From Erysipelotrichaceae bacterium (GTDB lineage: Bacteria > Bacillota_I > Bacilli_A > RFN20 > CAG-449), in the NCBI GenBank assembly GCA_015059045.1, contig SVBD01000001.1:1-64000 (forward strand): DNA of 64,000 bases, read 5' to 3'. Positions within the stretch are counted from its first letter, which is position 1. Every line of letters starts with the position of its first letter. This document shows positions 34,861 to 43,484 of this stretch, piece after piece. The notes beneath the pieces are model-generated. The model saw only the letters and a list, made by a program, of their open reading frames with translations. It was not told the origin of the DNA and searched no databases. The translations under genes and the position numbers were made by a program.

Positions 34861-36608
34861 ATGAATTAATTAAAGCTAAAATTGATTTACTTACCTCTAA
34901 ACCTGGCGTATATCTAATGAAAGATATCAAAGGTACAATTATTTATGTGGGTAAAGCAAAATCATTAATCAATCGAGTTAAACAATACTTTCTAAGACCT
35001 CAAGAAGGTAAAGTTTTTCGTATGGTTAGAGAAATTAATGATTTTGATACAATTGAAACTTTAAGTGAAAAAGAAGCATTATTATTAGAAATAAATTTAA
35101 TTAGAAAATATTATCCAAAATACAATGTGTTATTAAAAGATGGTAAATCTTATCCTTATATTGCTTTAAAAAAGAAAAATGATCCATTTTTAAAAATTGC
35201 ATATAAGGATAATGATAAGAATTTTAAATACTTTGGTCCATATCCAAATTCAAAAGCAGTATACTCCACTATTGACTTATTAAATAAGCTTTTCCCATTA
35301 AGAAAATGTCAAACATTGAGAAAGGAACCTTGTTTATATTATCATTTAGGCAATTGTCTAGGTCCTTGTATTAACAAAATAAATCAAGATGAATATTTAG
35401 AACTTACTGATAAAATTACTAAATTCTTAAATGGGGATACTAGCAAAGTTAAAAGTGAAGTTTTGAAGAAGATGAATCTTTACAGCCAAAATTTAGAATT
35501 TGAAAAAGCTTTAGAAATGAAAAATATTCTTGATGCGATTGAAGAAATAAATAAGAAGCAAGCGATAATGATGCAAGATCACATTGATCGAGATATTATC
35601 GCAAGTAGTTCTAGAGAAGGTTATTTTTCTTTATGCATTATGACTTATCGAAAAGGAATTTTACTTGGAAAGAATTTATTTGTTCAAGAAATATTCGATC
35701 AAGAAAAAGAAGAAATCATTTCTAGTGTTTTCCAATATTATATTAATCATGAAATGCCTAAAGAAATAATTATTGCAGATAAGGAACTTGCTAAGGATCT
35801 TTCATATTTACTTGAGAGCAAGGTAATTTCACCTTCTCGAGGAAGTAAAAGGGATATGTTATTAATCGCTCTAGAAAACGCGAAAAAGGGGCTAGATGAA
35901 CATTTCTTAACAGCAAGACTTGAAGATGATTCTCTTTCATTATTAGAAGAACTTGGAAATTTATTAAATATTAAGATTCCTCTACATATTGAATTATTTG
36001 ATAATTCACATTTACAAGGAAGTTATCCAGTTGGAGCCATGGTTGTTTTTAAAAATGGAAATAAAGCACCTTCTTTATATCGAAAATACAATATTAAAGA
36101 ATCTGAAGGAAAAGATGATTTAAAATCAATGGAAGAAGTACTAACTAGAAGATATTCTAGATTAATTTTAGAGAATAAAGATATGCCTGATTTAATTATT
36201 GTTGATGGAGGTCAAAATCAAATTAATGTCGCTTTAGAGGTTATTGATAATTTAGGATTAGATATTCCTGTAGCGGGTCTTTATAAAAATGATAAGCATC
36301 ATACATCGGGATTAATTTATCAAGGTGAGATGTATAATATTGAACCTAAGTCACGTCTTTTCTTAATGCTAGTTAGAATGCAAGATGAAGTTCATCGCTA
36401 TGCAATTAGTACTCATCGAAATAAGAGAAGTAAAGGAATTACTTCTTCATTCCTAGATGAAATTAAAGGACTTGGTAAAAAACGTTTAGAAAGTTTGTTA
36501 AAAGCATATCCTACTAAGGAAGATTTAAATAAAGCAAGTGTAGAAGAACTTCAAACTATTGTACCTTTAAATATCGCTCTTGAAATTAAGAATAAATTAA
36601 ATAAATAA
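34857..36608 (+). CDS. uvrC: UvrABC system protein C
   Basis: A 583-residue nucleotide excision repair nuclease that cuts on both sides of a lesion. GIY-YIG domain at the N-terminus (PGVYLMKDIKGTIIYVGKAKSL), Cys-rich region near 155-180 (CLYYHLGNCLGPC), a UVR-type UvrB-binding segment near 200-235, the RNase H-like C-terminal nuclease domain (ELFDNSHLQGSYPVGAMVVF and IIVDGGQNQI) and helix-hairpin-helix at the end. Coupled to mutS2 by an ATGA overlap. Confidence 0.97.
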   Translation: MNELIKAKIDLLTSKPGVYLMKDIKGTIIYVGKAKSLINRVKQYFLRPQEGKVFRMVREINDFDTIETLSEKEALLLEINLIRKYYPKYNVLLKDGKSYPYIALKKKNDPFLKIAYKDNDKNFKYFGPYPNSKAVYSTIDLLNKLFPLRKCQTLRKEPCLYYHLGNCLGPCINKINQDEYLELTDKITKFLNGDTSKVKSEVLKKMNLYSQNLEFEKALEMKNILDAIEEINKKQAIMMQDHIDRDIIASSSREGYFSLCIMTYRKGILLGKNLFVQEIFDQEKEEIISSVFQYYINHEMPKEIIIADKELAKDLSYLLESKVISPSRGSKRDMLLIALENAKKGLDEHFLTARLEDDSLSLLEELGNLLNIKIPLHIELFDNSHLQGSYPVGAMVVFKNGNKAPSLYRKYNIKESEGKDDLKSMEEVLTRRYSRLILENKDMPDLIIVDGGQNQINVALEVIDNLGLDIPVAGLYKNDKHHTSGLIYQGEMYNIEPKSRLFLMLVRMQDEVHRYAISTHRNKRSKGITSSFLDEIKGLGKKRLESLLKAYPTKEDLNKASVEELQTIVPLNIALEIKNKLNK

Positions 36609-36654
36609 CCTAAATTTATTTCTCGCATATTCTATATTGTAATAGGATAAATTT

Positions 36655-36858
36655 ATGTCATCAATTTTAACTAAAAGAGAAAAAGAAATATTTGAGTTGT
36701 TAATTCAAAATAAATCTACAAGCGAAATCGCTAATATACTTTATGTATCTGAAAAAACAATTCGTAATCATATATCTAATGTAATGGGTAAATTATCAGT
36801 CAAAGGTAGAGCCCAAGCAGTTTGTGAATTATTACGAATGAATGAATTAACTCTTTAA
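36655..36858 (+). CDS. Stand-alone LuxR/GerE-type HTH protein
   Basis: A 67-residue protein consisting of a single LuxR C-terminal HTH domain (LTKREKEIFELLIQNKSTSE, then IANILYVSEKTIRNHISNVMGKL). This is the size and form of GerE, the late sporulation regulator of Bacillus, but stand-alone LuxR HTH proteins also occur in non-sporulating Bacillota. AGGAT precedes the ATG. The targets are unknown; no obvious partner is adjacent. Confidence 0.85.
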   Translation: MSSILTKREKEIFELLIQNKSTSEIANILYVSEKTIRNHISNVMGKLSVKGRAQAVCELLRMNELTL

Positions 36859-36859
36859 G

Positions 36860-36890
36860 ACAACCAAAAATTTGGTTGTTTTATTTTATT
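36860..36890 (+). terminator. Terminator of the HTH gene
   Basis: ACAACCAAA (36860-36868) pairs with TTTGGTTGT (36871-36879), followed by T-rich sequence. Confidence 0.85.
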
Positions 36891-36908
36891 TCACCATATA
36901 TTTATAAT

Positions 36909-37535
36909 ATGAAAATATGTCTATATGATTCAGGTATTGGAGTAATTCCATTTTTAAAAGTAATATTAAGAAAGAAAATCTACAATGATTATTATTTATA
37001 TATTGATGATAATAACTTTCCTTATGGCGATAAATGTGATGAAGAATTACTAAAAATACTAAAAAAAGTAATAAAATACGTAGAAAATAATGATTTCGAT
37101 TACTTATTTATATGTTGTAATACAATTTCTAGAATATTTTTAAAAAATCAAATAGAATCAAAAGTAAAGGTAAAAACAATTTTAGAAGAAAATATTAAAG
37201 ATAAAAAGGAATTTAAATTACTATGTACCCCTAGTTTATCAAATAATATTGATAATTCTATAAATGGAAATAATCTTGCTAAATATATTACAGATAATAA
37301 TTTATATAAAATAATTGAATTTATTAATTTCATTAAAAACGAAAAAATAATTTTAGGATGCACTCATTACCATTTGATAAAAGATTTATTAGAAATTTTT
37401 AAAGTTAATTATATTTCTAACGAAGAACAAATATTTAATGGTATCGAATCATCTAAAGAATTAAATATTTATGTTAAAGAGAAAGATTATTTAGAAATAA
37501 AAAAATATATAAAAGTAGGAATTAAAATTTATTAA
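36909..37535 (+). CDS. Divergent glutamate racemase-like protein
   Basis: A 208-residue Asp/Glu racemase family protein. The YDSGIGV segment, NNFPYGDK and the two catalytic cysteines (FICCNT near residue 75 and LGCTHY near 151) match MurI, which makes D-glutamate for peptidoglycan. It is about 55 residues shorter than usual and weakly conserved between the motifs. The start is set at ATG 36909; an upstream TTG lies inside the preceding terminator. No Shine-Dalgarno is visible, and TATAAT sits directly before the ATG. Confidence 0.75.
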   Translation: MKICLYDSGIGVIPFLKVILRKKIYNDYYLYIDDNNFPYGDKCDEELLKILKKVIKYVENNDFDYLFICCNTISRIFLKNQIESKVKVKTILEENIKDKKEFKLLCTPSLSNNIDNSINGNNLAKYITDNNLYKIIEFINFIKNEKIILGCTHYHLIKDLLEIFKVNYISNEEQIFNGIESSKELNIYVKEKDYLEIKKYIKVGIKIY

Positions 37536-37563
37536 CTCATATATACTTAACTGAGGTAAATAT

Positions 37564-38640
37564 ATGAGAAAATTTTTTAAAAAACTAAAAAGTAAGTTTT
37601 CAGTTTATTTTATTACTGGTTCAAAAAAAGAAAGAAAACAAAAAAGATCTTTATCTAAAAAAGAAAGAATTATAAAGTACACGACAATTATTTTATTTCC
37701 AGTTTTAGCAATTACTTCTGGAGTAATTTTAGGTTTTAGAGATTATAATAACAAAAATCATAAAGTGGAAGATGTTCTTGTAGTTACTACAAGTGGAGTA
37801 AAAAGAAAAATCTTCTTAGTTTCTTCTGATAATTATACAATCCCTCTTACAGTAACGATGGAACAAAGAACAACTTTACAACAAGAAATTGTTGATGTAT
37901 TTGATATGTTAAAAACAACATCTAAAGCAAATTCCACTTATGTATCAGGTTTTATTAATGAAAATACAAAACTAAAAAGTTTTAATTTAGAAAATAAAGT
38001 TTTAGAACTTAATATGAGTGAAGAATTTTTCCAAACTGAATTTAATAATGTTAACGTTATTGAAGCATTGACATTAACATTTTTACAATTTGAAGAAATT
38101 GAAGAAATTAAATTATTTGTAGAAGGACAAGAAGTAAATTATTATAATCAAATACCAATACCAAGTTCATTAGATTATTCCTTTGGAATAAATAATGAAA
38201 TCGCTAGTATTAAAGATATGAGAAACAAAGAAAAAGTTGTTGTCTTTGGTAAAAGACAATACGATAAAGAAACTAGTTATTTAGTCCCAGTTACTTTATA
38301 TTGCGATAAAGGTGAAAGTGATAATATCACTTTTGTAAATGGGATAAAAAGAAAATTTAGATCTGATTCGTTATTAAGGCAAGTTTCTTTATATCAAGGA
38401 ATTGAAAATATGCAAGAAGCAAATGAAGATTTTATTTTAAAAGTAAATTCTACTTCTCTTACAGATGAAAATTACGTCAGTAAAGATTTGTTTGATTTAG
38501 TTAATATGTCTTTAGAATTAATGGGCAAAGATCAATTAGTATCATTTAACCTAGAAGGGGAAAGCGTTCAAGTAGATGGGGTATATGAATTAGAAGATTA
38601 TTCTGTATCTTCTACCGTGATTAATGAAGTAAAACTATAA
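37564..38640 (+). CDS. GerMN-domain membrane protein
   Basis: A 358-residue protein with a basic N-terminal tail, one membrane helix (about 38-60) and an external part. Residues about 85-200 fit the GerMN (GerM) fold: TTLQQEIVDVFDMLK, then SFNLENKVLELNMSEEF, then IEALTLTFLQFEEIEEIKLF and VEGQEV. A second, weaker copy follows (VNMSLELMGKDQLVSFNLEG, near 320-345). GerM proteins serve in sporulation or, elsewhere, in cell-wall processes. Here it lies after a MurI-like gene, which suggests a cell-envelope role. Confidence 0.78.
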   Translation: MRKFFKKLKSKFSVYFITGSKKERKQKRSLSKKERIIKYTTIILFPVLAITSGVILGFRDYNNKNHKVEDVLVVTTSGVKRKIFLVSSDNYTIPLTVTMEQRTTLQQEIVDVFDMLKTTSKANSTYVSGFINENTKLKSFNLENKVLELNMSEEFFQTEFNNVNVIEALTLTFLQFEEIEEIKLFVEGQEVNYYNQIPIPSSLDYSFGINNEIASIKDMRNKEKVVVFGKRQYDKETSYLVPVTLYCDKGESDNITFVNGIKRKFRSDSLLRQVSLYQGIENMQEANEDFILKVNSTSLTDENYVSKDLFDLVNMSLELMGKDQLVSFNLEGESVQVDGVYELEDYSVSSTVINEVKL

Positions 38641-38647
38641 TAATTTT

Positions 38648-38688
38648 AGCCGGATTATTGATTATAATATATCTGGCTTTTTTATTTT
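38648..38688 (+). terminator. Terminator of the GerMN gene
   Basis: AGCCGGAT (38648-38655) pairs with ATCTGGCT (38671-38678) using one GU pair, followed by a T run. Confidence 0.8.
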
Positions 38689-38708
38689 AAAAAATTATTA
38701 AAAAATGT

Positions 38709-38736
38709 TTGCATTTTAATATCGTTGTGATACAAT
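38709..38736 (+). promoter_or_regulatory. tRNA-Arg promoter
   Basis: TTGCAT (38709-38714) and TACAAT (38731-38736), spacer 16 bp, with a TG one base before the -10 (extended -10). It starts about 10 bp ahead of the tRNA. Confidence 0.7.
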
Positions 38737-38745
38737 AAACACGCT

Positions 38746-38822
38746 GGCCTTGTAGCTCAGCTGGATAGAGCAACGGCCTTCTAAGCCGTAGGTCGCCGGT
38801 TCGAATCCGTCCAAGGTCGCCA
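38746..38822 (+). tRNA. tRNA-Arg (anticodon TCT)
   Basis: A complete cloverleaf. Acceptor arm GGCCTTG (38746) pairs with CAAGGTC (38812-38818). The D arm is TAGCTCAGCTGGATAGAGCA. The anticodon stem ACGGC/GCCGT has loop CTTCTAA, giving anticodon TCT, which reads AGA, the main Arg codon in this AT-rich genome. The T arm contains GGTTCGAATCC. CCA is encoded (38820-38822). Confidence 0.97.
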
Positions 38823-38834
38823 TTATTAGAAGTT

Positions 38835-38862
38835 AAGACAATCGAAATGATTGTCTTTTTTC
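38835..38862 (+). terminator. tRNA-Arg terminator
   Basis: AAGACAATC (38835-38843) pairs with GATTGTCTT (38849-38857) around a five-base loop, followed by a T run. Confidence 0.9.
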
Positions 38863-38920
38863 TTATCAATAGTTGATAAATGGATTTTGGTTTGAGAAAA
38901 TAAATACATGAGGTTGTATT

Positions 38921-39877
38921 ATGAATAAAATATTAAAATGTTTATTATTTACATCTATTGTTTCTACTCCAATAGTGACTACTTCTTGTGGCATCGCTGA
39001 AAAGTATACTTTTGCTTTGGGATATAAAACTACTTATGCTTCACAAAATGATTTTACAAGCAATTTCATTCAAGTTGATGCAGTATCAATGATTTTAGAT
39101 TCTAGAGGAATAGTTAAAGATATTATGTTTGATAGCGTTAAATTTACTTTAGGTGTAAATGTAAAAACTGATTATACATTTATTTATAAACCAATTGGTA
39201 ATACGGTTATTGATGGTGAAGTTAAATCATATATTGAACTAGGAGAACTTGGTGTTAATAATCCTCTTACAAAAGAAAGCTTTGACAAAGACATAGAGAA
39301 ATACGCTAGTTTTTGTAAAAGAAAAACAATTGATGAAATCTTTATGTTTAAGCATCAACTTCCAACTCTCGCGGATATTAATATTGATGTAACAAATTAT
39401 AATGATGCAATTAATAATGCTTTAAGTAAAGAATCAAATCAATTTAAATTAAAAGAAAGCGCTAAAGTTGGGTTGGCATTCTCATCTACATTTGGAAAAA
39501 ACTCTGAAGGCGTAAGTGCAAGTATAATATTTCAAGGTATTGTAGAAGATGATAATAAAATAGCTAAATCATTTACTGATGAGATTGTTTATGAGGTAAA
39601 TGAAGCTCAAATTGTTAATTCTAAAATTGTATTTACTCCTAAAGATAATCAATTATCTATTCAAGATAATGTGCTATATAGTAGGTTTGATTTGGTAAAT
39701 AATATTTCATTAAAAGATCAAAGTCTAGTTTCTCATTTAGATGAATTAAATCGTTATGATGAATTTATTATAAATAAGAATGATGAATCGATTTTAGATG
39801 AGAATATAATATTAGATCATTATGATTTAGAAAGATTAAATAATTTAACTATTAAGACATTTTCTAGTGCAAAATAA
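38921..39877 (+). CDS. Lipoprotein with FMN-binding-like repeats (PplA-like paralogue 1)
   Basis: A 318-residue lipoprotein (lipobox TTSC, lipid Cys23). It is a paralogue of the next gene: both open with a 'GY...VDAVSMILDSRGIVKDIMFD' strand pattern, repeat it in the second half (KVGLAFSSTFGK...SASIIFQGIVEDDNKIAKSF), and have a 'NIDVTNYNDAINNAL' segment where FMN_bind proteins carry the flavin-accepting Thr (candidate T158). The second copy lacks such a Thr motif. By position beside an ApbE gene and Rnf, it may be a cell-surface flavoprotein like Listeria PplA; this is inference. Confidence 0.68.
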   Translation: MNKILKCLLFTSIVSTPIVTTSCGIAEKYTFALGYKTTYASQNDFTSNFIQVDAVSMILDSRGIVKDIMFDSVKFTLGVNVKTDYTFIYKPIGNTVIDGEVKSYIELGELGVNNPLTKESFDKDIEKYASFCKRKTIDEIFMFKHQLPTLADINIDVTNYNDAINNALSKESNQFKLKESAKVGLAFSSTFGKNSEGVSASIIFQGIVEDDNKIAKSFTDEIVYEVNEAQIVNSKIVFTPKDNQLSIQDNVLYSRFDLVNNISLKDQSLVSHLDELNRYDEFIINKNDESILDENIILDHYDLERLNNLTIKTFSSAK

Positions 39878-39937
39878 ATTACAAATAATAAGTTTTGTAG
39901 TAAATTTAATATTTTATATTATTTTGTAAAAAACATA

Positions 39938-39966
39938 TTGATAAAAAAATATTTATTTGCTATTAT
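39938..39966 (+). promoter_or_regulatory. Promoter of the second PplA-like lipoprotein
   Basis: TTGATA (39938-39943) and TATTAT (39961-39966) with a 17 bp spacer, followed by AGGAGGT and the start at 40002. Confidence 0.6.
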
Positions 39967-40001
39967 TACTATGGTCTAAATTAAATAGGAGGTAGACTTA
40001 A

Positions 40002-41015
40002 ATGAAAAAAAGTAAATTATTATTAGCTGCTGCATTATTAGTTTCAGGTTCGTTGGTATCTTGTGGCAATAAAGAAGCAGCAAAAATGACAGTTGGTGTT
40101 GGTTATAATGGTGCTTTCTCAGTTAAAACTGCTGGTGCACAATTAGATTTAACTGCAGCATTCGCTTCATTCGACAAAGATGGAAAAATTATTGATGCTC
40201 GTTTAGACGTAGTTCAATTAAAATTCACATCTAATGAAGAAAAAACAGGTTTAGCTTTAACAAACACAAACGTTGATTCTTCTTACAGCGTTACATCTAA
40301 ATTAGAATTAGGTGATGCTTATGCTATGAAAGGTTCTTCAGGAATTGGTAAAGAAGTTGACGAACAAATCGAAGCATTTGCTGATTGGACAGTAGGAAAA
40401 ACTGTTGCAGAAGTAAGAGCTGCAATCCCAGAAGGTGCTGGACATGGTACAGCTGTTCACGCTGACTTAACAACATCTGTTACAATTACAGTTGATGCAT
40501 TCATCGATGCATTACAATGTGCTTATGACAACAGAACAACTACAACATATGATGTAGTTGAAGGCGCTAAAGCTGGTATCGCTTTACAATCAGGTTTAGC
40601 TTATAACTATGGTAACCCAACAAAAGAATTAGACGTAGTTGTTGCTGGTGCTATGGTTAAAGATGGCAAAGTTGTTGCTGGTACATTCGACCAAGTTGTT
40701 TACCCAGTTGCAATCGCTGAAGATGGTGCTTTAAGTGGAGATACATCTTCTAAATACTTAACAAACGGTGTATTAAAATCTAAGAAAGTATTAAAAGATG
40801 CTTATGCAATGCAAGTTGCTTCACCATTAGAAAAAGGTGAATGGTACCAACAAGCTGAAGTATTAGATGCTGCAGTTGTAGGTTTAGGACAAGCTGAAAT
40901 TACAGCATTAGTTAAAGGCGAAGGTGCTTTAGCTGGTTGTACAATGACAGCTTCTTCATACTTAGCTGCTTATGCAAAAGCTGTTAAATATGCTCCATTA
41001 GCAGACGTTGCTTAA
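40002..41015 (+). CDS. Abundant-looking lipoprotein with two FMN-binding-like domains (PplA-like paralogue 2)
   Basis: A 337-residue lipoprotein (lipobox LVSC, lipid Cys21) made of two homologous halves: residues 28-180 (VGVGYNGAFSVKTAGAQLDL, then FASFDKDGKIIDARLD) and 190-330 (AGIALQSGLAYNYG, then VVVAGAMVKDGKVVAGTFDQ). Each half ends with a Thr-containing segment like the FMN attachment site of RnfG: TTSVTITVDAFIDAL (T161) and AGCTMTASSYLAAYAKAV (T314). The Ala/Gly/Val-rich, GCT/GTT/TTA codon use and strong AGGAGGT site suggest high expression. A role as an extracellular flavin electron carrier is inferred from the neighbouring ApbE and Rnf genes. Confidence 0.72.
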   Translation: MKKSKLLLAAALLVSGSLVSCGNKEAAKMTVGVGYNGAFSVKTAGAQLDLTAAFASFDKDGKIIDARLDVVQLKFTSNEEKTGLALTNTNVDSSYSVTSKLELGDAYAMKGSSGIGKEVDEQIEAFADWTVGKTVAEVRAAIPEGAGHGTAVHADLTTSVTITVDAFIDALQCAYDNRTTTTYDVVEGAKAGIALQSGLAYNYGNPTKELDVVVAGAMVKDGKVVAGTFDQVVYPVAIAEDGALSGDTSSKYLTNGVLKSKKVLKDAYAMQVASPLEKGEWYQQAEVLDAAVVGLGQAEITALVKGEGALAGCTMTASSYLAAYAKAVKYAPLADVA

Positions 41016-41039
41016 TTAGTATATTAATAACTAAAATTT

Positions 41040-41067
41040 AAGACGAAGTTAATCTTCGTCTTTTTTT
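41040..41067 (+). terminator. Terminator of the second PplA-like lipoprotein
   Basis: AGACGAAG (41041-41048) pairs with CTTCGTCT (41054-41061), then a run of T. Confidence 0.9.
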
Positions 41068-41076
41068 ATACATAAT

Positions 41077-41103
41077 AAAAACGCTTCAATTAAGAAGCGT
41101 TTT
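41077..41103 (-). terminator. Terminator of the leftward rnf-apbE-eet operon
   Basis: AAAACGCTTC pairs with GAAGCGTTTT (41094-41103). Read leftward it ends in a T run. It overlaps the stop codon of the last gene. Confidence 0.85.
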
Positions 41104-41650
41104 AGTTTTTAACAGGAGCGACAAATTTAATATGTTTATCTAATTTAGATAAAACTAGTGAAGAGGCAAATGAAGTTAACATTCCAGTTACGACTCCAGT
41201 AATCATTAATACCGGTAGATACATAATTAAGCCATAGGAGTTATAAATTATCATTACGACTATCATTTGGCCAACACCATGGAATACTGCGCTAGAACAA
41301 GATAATCCATAGATTGAGAATAATTTAGTTTTATATAGAATTAATGCTATTAGACTTGATACTAGCCATCCTGAGAATGATAAGAAGAAACTTATTGAGA
41401 ATATACCACTTCGTAGTAAACCAACTAGTAGAACTCTTAAAAAGCCAATGGATAAATATTCTTTAGGAGAGTAATAATATAAAACTATTAGTCCTATCGT
41501 ATTGGCTAAACCTAGTTTTACCCCGGGTATTGCAATTGGTAGAGGAATCATAGATTCAACTATATTTAAAATAATTCCAATTGCTAAAAATAAACTAAGT
41601 TGAGTCATCTTTCTTATTGTCGAGGCGTTATTAGTATGAGTTTTCTTCAT
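41102..41650 (-). CDS. Gx transporter family membrane protein (EetB-like)
   Basis: A 182-residue polytopic protein with five or six helices. The motif MIPLPIAIPGVKLGLANTIGL (about 36-56) is the hallmark of the Gx transporter family, also annotated as heptaprenyl diphosphate synthase component I and related to ECF-type membrane subunits. In Listeria the same family (EetB) is encoded beside the NusG-II protein EetA and the FMN transferase in the electron-export locus. Start set at ATG 41650, which has GGAGGTAG upstream. It overlaps the preceding gene by 20 bases. Confidence 0.85.
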   Translation of the reverse strand: MKKTHTNNASTIRKMTQLSLFLAIGIILNIVESMIPLPIAIPGVKLGLANTIGLIVLYYYSPKEYLSIGFLRVLLVGLLRSGIFSISFFLSFSGWLVSSLIALILYKTKLFSIYGLSCSSAVFHGVGQMIVVMIIYNSYGLIMYLPVLMITGVVTGMLTSFASSLVLSKLDKHIKFVAPVKN

Positions 41651-42095
41651 ATTTACTACCTCCATATACAATAATGTCACCAGAATTTTGTAAAGAAGCG
41701 CTAATTACAATTCTTACATCGTTAGGAATACAAACAATTGGGAGATTAACCATATTAACCCATCCTTGTTTGAAACAAGTATTATCATAACATTCTACTT
41801 CTTTAACTCTAACTCCTTTTTCTTTATCAAGTTCAATGACAAAGTCATTGATTAATCTAGGATAGTCTTCTTTTTTTAAAGTGATAATTTGAGTTTCTTC
41901 AAGAGTATTTAAATCAATAGTATATTTATCTAATCTTTGATTTTGATGATAGATATTAACATAGCGATGATCTTTAGAGTTAAATGATTGATTATATAAT
42001 AAAATTCCCACAAGAAAACCAATTGCTAGTAGTAAACTAATAGCAATGACAAAAATATCATGAATTTTAAATTTTAATGTGAAATTTTTATTCAT
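41631..42095 (-). CDS. NusG domain II-containing protein (EetA-like)
   Basis: A 154-residue protein with one N-terminal membrane helix (about 12-33) and an external NusG-II domain (KGVRVKEVECYDNTCFKQGW, then VNMVNLPIVCIPNDVRIVIS). The paired cysteines C120/C125 and C139 follow the family pattern. Such proteins occur beside ApbE and Gx proteins in Rnf and extracellular electron transfer loci; EetA in Listeria belongs here. It overlaps apbE by eight bases, so it is translationally coupled. Confidence 0.85.
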   Translation of the reverse strand: MNKNFTLKFKIHDIFVIAISLLLAIGFLVGILLYNQSFNSKDHRYVNIYHQNQRLDKYTIDLNTLEETQIITLKKEDYPRLINDFVIELDKEKGVRVKEVECYDNTCFKQGWVNMVNLPIVCIPNDVRIVISASLQNSGDIIVYGGSKYEENSY

Positions 42096-43392
42096 AGGTA
42101 ATTGTTATTTTTTCTCCTTTAACTTCAGTATTTTCTTTTAAACTATTTGAAATATAGATATGCATATTATCATTATTATCAACATCCATAATTACATAAC
42201 TTAAGTCATGATTTGGATAAAGTGATAGTAATGTTTCTCTTAAAGTTCTACTTTCTTCAATACTAGCGTTTACAAAGGCAGTAGAGAAAGCATCTAATTC
42301 ACCATTAGTGAATGTATTTGATATTAATGTAACACTTGCATGATGTAAAGAAGATTCTCCAGTATAAGGATTAATAATATGATGACGATAAATACGCTTA
42401 TTATCTTCAGTAGTGAAGTAATATGATTTATCAGAAGTATAATTAGCGGATGTAGATAAAGAGTAATCTTCATATAGTTTAATAGTAACTGCGACTTCTC
42501 TTAAGAATCCATTCGCGGTTCTAGGATCTGTAATACTCATATTTTGATAATATGGTTCTACATAATCAAATTTAGAAAGGGAAGTAATTGAACTAGAGCC
42601 TGAATTGATAAATCCTTTAGTATATCCATTACTTACTAAAATGTCTTTAATAATATCGGTAGCATAACCTTTAGCAATACCTCCAGAAGTAATAATAGGG
42701 CGGAATTGTGAATTATTTTGACTTCTTTCATATCCATCTAAATCTTCAATGGCATTAAATATAACACTTTTATTTTCATCATTAAAAGTCATAATGTTTT
42801 CAATATCTTTTAATGTTGGAGAGCTAAGTTTTAAATCATTTACAATTCCTTGACTTGAAGAAGAGAAATAAGGATCTAATTCATATAACATATTTGAATC
42901 ATAACTTACTTCTTCTAAAACATAATCCCAATAAGAAGTTAGTTGACCCATATAGAAATTAAATAATCCATTTGTTTCTAAAGTTAATTTGTGTCCTAAT
43001 TTTAGTAAGTTATAAAGTTCTTCAGAACAGAATATTTCTTCTCCTGTTGCATAAGAATCATTTACAGTTTTAATATTAGTTACAATAGTAGATTCATCTT
43101 TATCATAGTAATAATGGTGGCGATCCACTTTCTTATGTAAATCAACAACATTATCTAAAAATAATGTTTCTAGATTTGTATAAAAATCTTCACTTATTTC
43201 TTTATTATTAAATTCTTTATAATAAAGGACGCTCATGACGGTATTAAAAGGGAAGACTACAGTATTTTTAGTAGTGGTAATAAAAGTTGTGGATGATGAA
43301 AAAGTAATCCATTCACCAGTAGGTGAAGAATTATTGCAAGAAACTAATAGCGATGTCATTAACAATAATGATAGTTTACTTATTTTTTTCAT
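42088..43392 (-). CDS. apbE: FAD:protein FMN transferase (ApbE) lipoprotein
   Basis: A 434-residue exported lipoprotein (MKKISKLSLLLMTSLLVSC, lipid Cys19) that attaches FMN from FAD to Thr residues of partner proteins. Family blocks: NTVMSVLYYKEF near the start, TSGGIAKGYATDII, FINSGSSSI, HHIINPYTGESS and GELDAFSTAF with the metal-binding Asp. Start set at ATG 43392, where GGAGAG precedes; upstream frame extension has no ribosome site. Its substrates are expected to be RnfD, RnfG and the two lipoproteins at 38921 and 40002. A hairpin separates it from rnfB and it may have its own -10 (TATAAT, minus strand near 43430). Confidence 0.93.
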   Translation of the reverse strand: MKKISKLSLLLMTSLLVSCNNSSPTGEWITFSSSTTFITTTKNTVVFPFNTVMSVLYYKEFNNKEISEDFYTNLETLFLDNVVDLHKKVDRHHYYYDKDESTIVTNIKTVNDSYATGEEIFCSEELYNLLKLGHKLTLETNGLFNFYMGQLTSYWDYVLEEVSYDSNMLYELDPYFSSSSQGIVNDLKLSSPTLKDIENIMTFNDENKSVIFNAIEDLDGYERSQNNSQFRPIITSGGIAKGYATDIIKDILVSNGYTKGFINSGSSSITSLSKFDYVEPYYQNMSITDPRTANGFLREVAVTIKLYEDYSLSTSANYTSDKSYYFTTEDNKRIYRHHIINPYTGESSLHHASVTLISNTFTNGELDAFSTAFVNASIEESRTLRETLLSLYPNHDLSYVIMDVDNNDNMHIYISNSLKENTEVKGEKITITYE

Positions 43393-43454
43393 AATCTCTC
43401 CTTTAATAATTCCATACAAAATACAAACAAAATTATATTCTTTATATTTTATAT

Positions 43455-43484
43455 GAAAAGGTGACATATACATATATGCCACCT
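43455..43484 (-). terminator. Hairpin between rnfB and apbE
   Basis: Read leftward, AGGTGGCATATA pairs with TATATGTCACCT and is followed by four T. It is a plausible partial terminator that would lower apbE expression relative to rnf. Confidence 0.65.

Noticed and set aside
36876-36908. Upstream TTG start for the racemase-like gene
   Set aside because: It lies inside the terminator hairpin of the HTH gene and encodes residues outside the conserved fold.
43393-43482. N-terminal extension of ApbE
   Set aside because: The lipoprotein signal peptide starts at 43392 with its own ribosome site; the extension overlaps a terminator hairpin.
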